NCBI GenBank assembly: GCA_017854485.1 | Contig: JAFMHN010000011.1 | Coordinates: 1-40,916 of the forward strand | Direction of reading: 5' to 3' | Source of the DNA: Aquiluna sp. | Lineage (GTDB): Bacteria > Actinomycetota > Actinomycetes > Actinomycetales > Microbacteriaceae | Length of the DNA: 40,916 nucleotides | Part shown: one piece after another, positions 39,939-40,916 of the stretch | Layout of the letters: every line of letters starts with the position of its first letter | How positions within the stretch are numbered: position 1 is the stretch's first letter | The notes under the pieces: generated by a model | What the model was told of the DNA's origin: nothing | The model's database searches: none | What the model saw: only the letters and a program-made list of their open reading frames with translations | Position numbers and translations under genes: made by a program

Positions 39939-40769
39939 ATGAGTGCAGAGAACCCCTGGCTAGTAGGCATCGACATCGATGGCACGCTGGTGCACGATGA
40001 CGGTTACCTCTCGGACCAGGTTGTTGAGCAGGTCAAGCGCGTAAAAGACCTGGGGCACCACGTTTTTGTTGCAACTGGAAGAGCTGCCGCTAACGCGTAT
40101 CCGGTGATAAACCAGCTTGGACTGGACACCGGACATGCAGTTTGTTCAAACGGTGCTGTGACCATCAGGCTTGACCCCTCTCACCCAAAGGGCTTTGCGG
40201 TTCACGATGTCAAGACCTTTGAGCCGGCAGATGTGCTTTCCAGGCTGATCGAGACGGTTCCGAATGCTCACTTTGCCGTTGAAGACCTAGATGGCGGCTA
40301 CCGCTTCCACAAACCCTTTCCCAGCTATGCGCTGGGCGATCAAAACGTCGAGACCCCGCTAGAAGAATTGCTCCACCACCCTGTGAGCCGAGTAGTTGTG
40401 CTGTCCCCGGATCACGACGTCGACCAGTTTCTGCGCTTGATGGACGAGGTCGGACTGCAGTCCGTGAGCTACGCCATTGGCTACACCGCCTGGTTGGACA
40501 TTGGGCCCAAGGGCATCGACAAGGGTCATGCGCTAGGGCAACTTAGGGAGCACTATCAGCACACCTCAAACCGAGTGCTGGTGATGGGCGATGGGCGAAA
40601 CGACATTGACATGTTCCGGTGGGCTCAGAACCTCGGCGGACATGCTTTTGCAATGGGACAGGCACCCGAGGAAGTAAAGCTTGCCGCCTCTGCTGTGACA
40701 GCAGCGGTGACAGAAGATGGGGTCGCCCAGGTACTTAAATCGCTTGAGGGACTTGAGTTTTTCCAGTAA
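39939..40769 (+). CDS. HAD superfamily hydrolase (Cof-type)
   Basis: Haloacid-dehalogenase-like phosphatase of 276 residues; substrates are usually sugar phosphates or other small phosphate esters. Motif I is D-I-D-G-T (12-16, nucleophile aspartate first), motif II VATGR, a Cof-type C2 cap follows (about 85-190), the motif III lysine is near GIDKGHAL, and motif IV is MGDGRNDIDM. The start codon follows the serS stop directly, so it is co-transcribed and coupled. The gene is commonly found next to serS in actinobacteria; its substrate here is unknown. Confidence 0.87.
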   Translation: MSAENPWLVGIDIDGTLVHDDGYLSDQVVEQVKRVKDLGHHVFVATGRAAANAYPVINQLGLDTGHAVCSNGAVTIRLDPSHPKGFAVHDVKTFEPADVLSRLIETVPNAHFAVEDLDGGYRFHKPFPSYALGDQNVETPLEELLHHPVSRVVVLSPDHDVDQFLRLMDEVGLQSVSYAIGYTAWLDIGPKGIDKGHALGQLREHYQHTSNRVLVMGDGRNDIDMFRWAQNLGGHAFAMGQAPEEVKLAASAVTAAVTEDGVAQVLKSLEGLEFFQ

Positions 40770-40786
40770 CCACTAAACTGTGTCGC

Positions 40787-40874
40787 GGAGGTCTGTCCGA
40801 GCGGCCGATGGAGCTGGTCTTGAAAACCAGTGGGCAGAAATGTCTCGTGGGTTCGAATCCCACGGCCTCCGCCA
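40787..40874 (+). tRNA. serT: tRNA-Ser (UGA anticodon)
   Basis: Cloverleaf drawn by eye: acceptor GGAGGTC pairs with GGCCTCC, with discriminator G and an encoded CCA at 40872-40874. The anticodon stem CTGGT/ACCAG holds the loop CTTGAAA, so the anticodon is TGA. It has the long variable arm expected for serine, and a TTCGAAT T-loop. It lies just downstream of serS and the HAD gene on the same strand. Confidence 0.96.
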
Positions 40875-40884
40875 GTAGTAGATG

Positions 40885-40916
40885 AACCAGTCTCAACAAC
40901 AGTTGAGGCTGGTTTT
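40885..40916 (+). terminator. Intrinsic terminator after tRNA-Ser
   Basis: AACCAGTCTCAAC at 40885-40897 pairs with GTTGAGGCTGGTT at 40902-40914 (one G-T pair) around the loop AACA, followed by T residues at the window edge. Confidence 0.85.

Noticed and set aside
1-40916. CRISPR arrays, insertion sequences, integrases or prophage genes
   Set aside because: No spaced direct repeats, transposase motifs, phage genes or tRNA-associated duplications were seen by reading; the window looks like core chromosome throughout.

Overview
The window looks like chromosomal DNA of a small-genome actinobacterium, most likely in or near the Microbacteriaceae and possibly one of the freshwater planktonic lineages. 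The evidence is actinobacterial marker content (crgA, and a fhaA-fhaB-pstP-rodA-pbpA-pknA-pknB cluster as near the mycobacterial origin), moderate GC, very tight packing, and many start codons 6-9 bases behind a TANNNT -10 box, which suggests leaderless transcripts. The genus is inferred. I see no IS element, prophage, CRISPR array or degraded gene.

Layout. 1-5543: the end of a crotonase-family gene, then a three-gene fatty acid beta-oxidation operon (acyl-CoA oxidase/dehydrogenase, thiolase, FadJ-like fusion). 5583-8313: a minus-strand Gfo/Idh/MocA oxidoreductase, a short-chain dehydrogenase and an IclR regulator. 8412-11921: a four-gene glycine betaine/choline-type (OpuC/ProU) ABC importer, divergent from iclR, with a palindrome in the shared promoter. 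11976-13459: a two-gene ABC-2 exporter. 13526-15670: cyclophilin, rhomboid protease, crgA, and pabA/trpG. 15667-24263: the seven-gene minus-strand cell-wall and cell-division signalling operon. 24400-25831: a UPF0126 membrane protein and an unrecognised exported protein with a His/Asp-rich tail, preceded by a perfect 12-bp inverted repeat covering its ribosome binding site. 25990-29458: TrhO-like tRNA hydroxylase, an M13 peptidase and a thioesterase. 29455-30643: a GNAT protein head-to-head with an orphan DNA methyltransferase. 30591-33078: a TPP riboswitch driving a thiamine ABC importer (binding protein plus fused permease) with no ATPase gene. 33105-37654: an MFS exporter, a VanY-type carboxypeptidase, phosphoglucomutase and a small membrane protein. 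37706-40916: prephenate dehydratase, seryl-tRNA synthetase, a HAD hydrolase, tRNA-Ser(UGA) and a terminator.

The strongest functional unit is the kinase/phosphatase/FHA/RodA/PBP operon, which couples peptidoglycan synthesis to Ser/Thr phosphorylation; crgA and pabA beside it keep an ancestral order. The most unusual items are the inverted repeat and unknown exported protein at 25.1-25.8 kb, the hairpin series at 25.89-25.99 kb, the legible SD-masking switch of the TPP riboswitch, the missing thiamine ATPase, the orphan methyltransferase, and the recurrent leaderless-promoter signature. I found no clear multi-gene system that looks wholly new.
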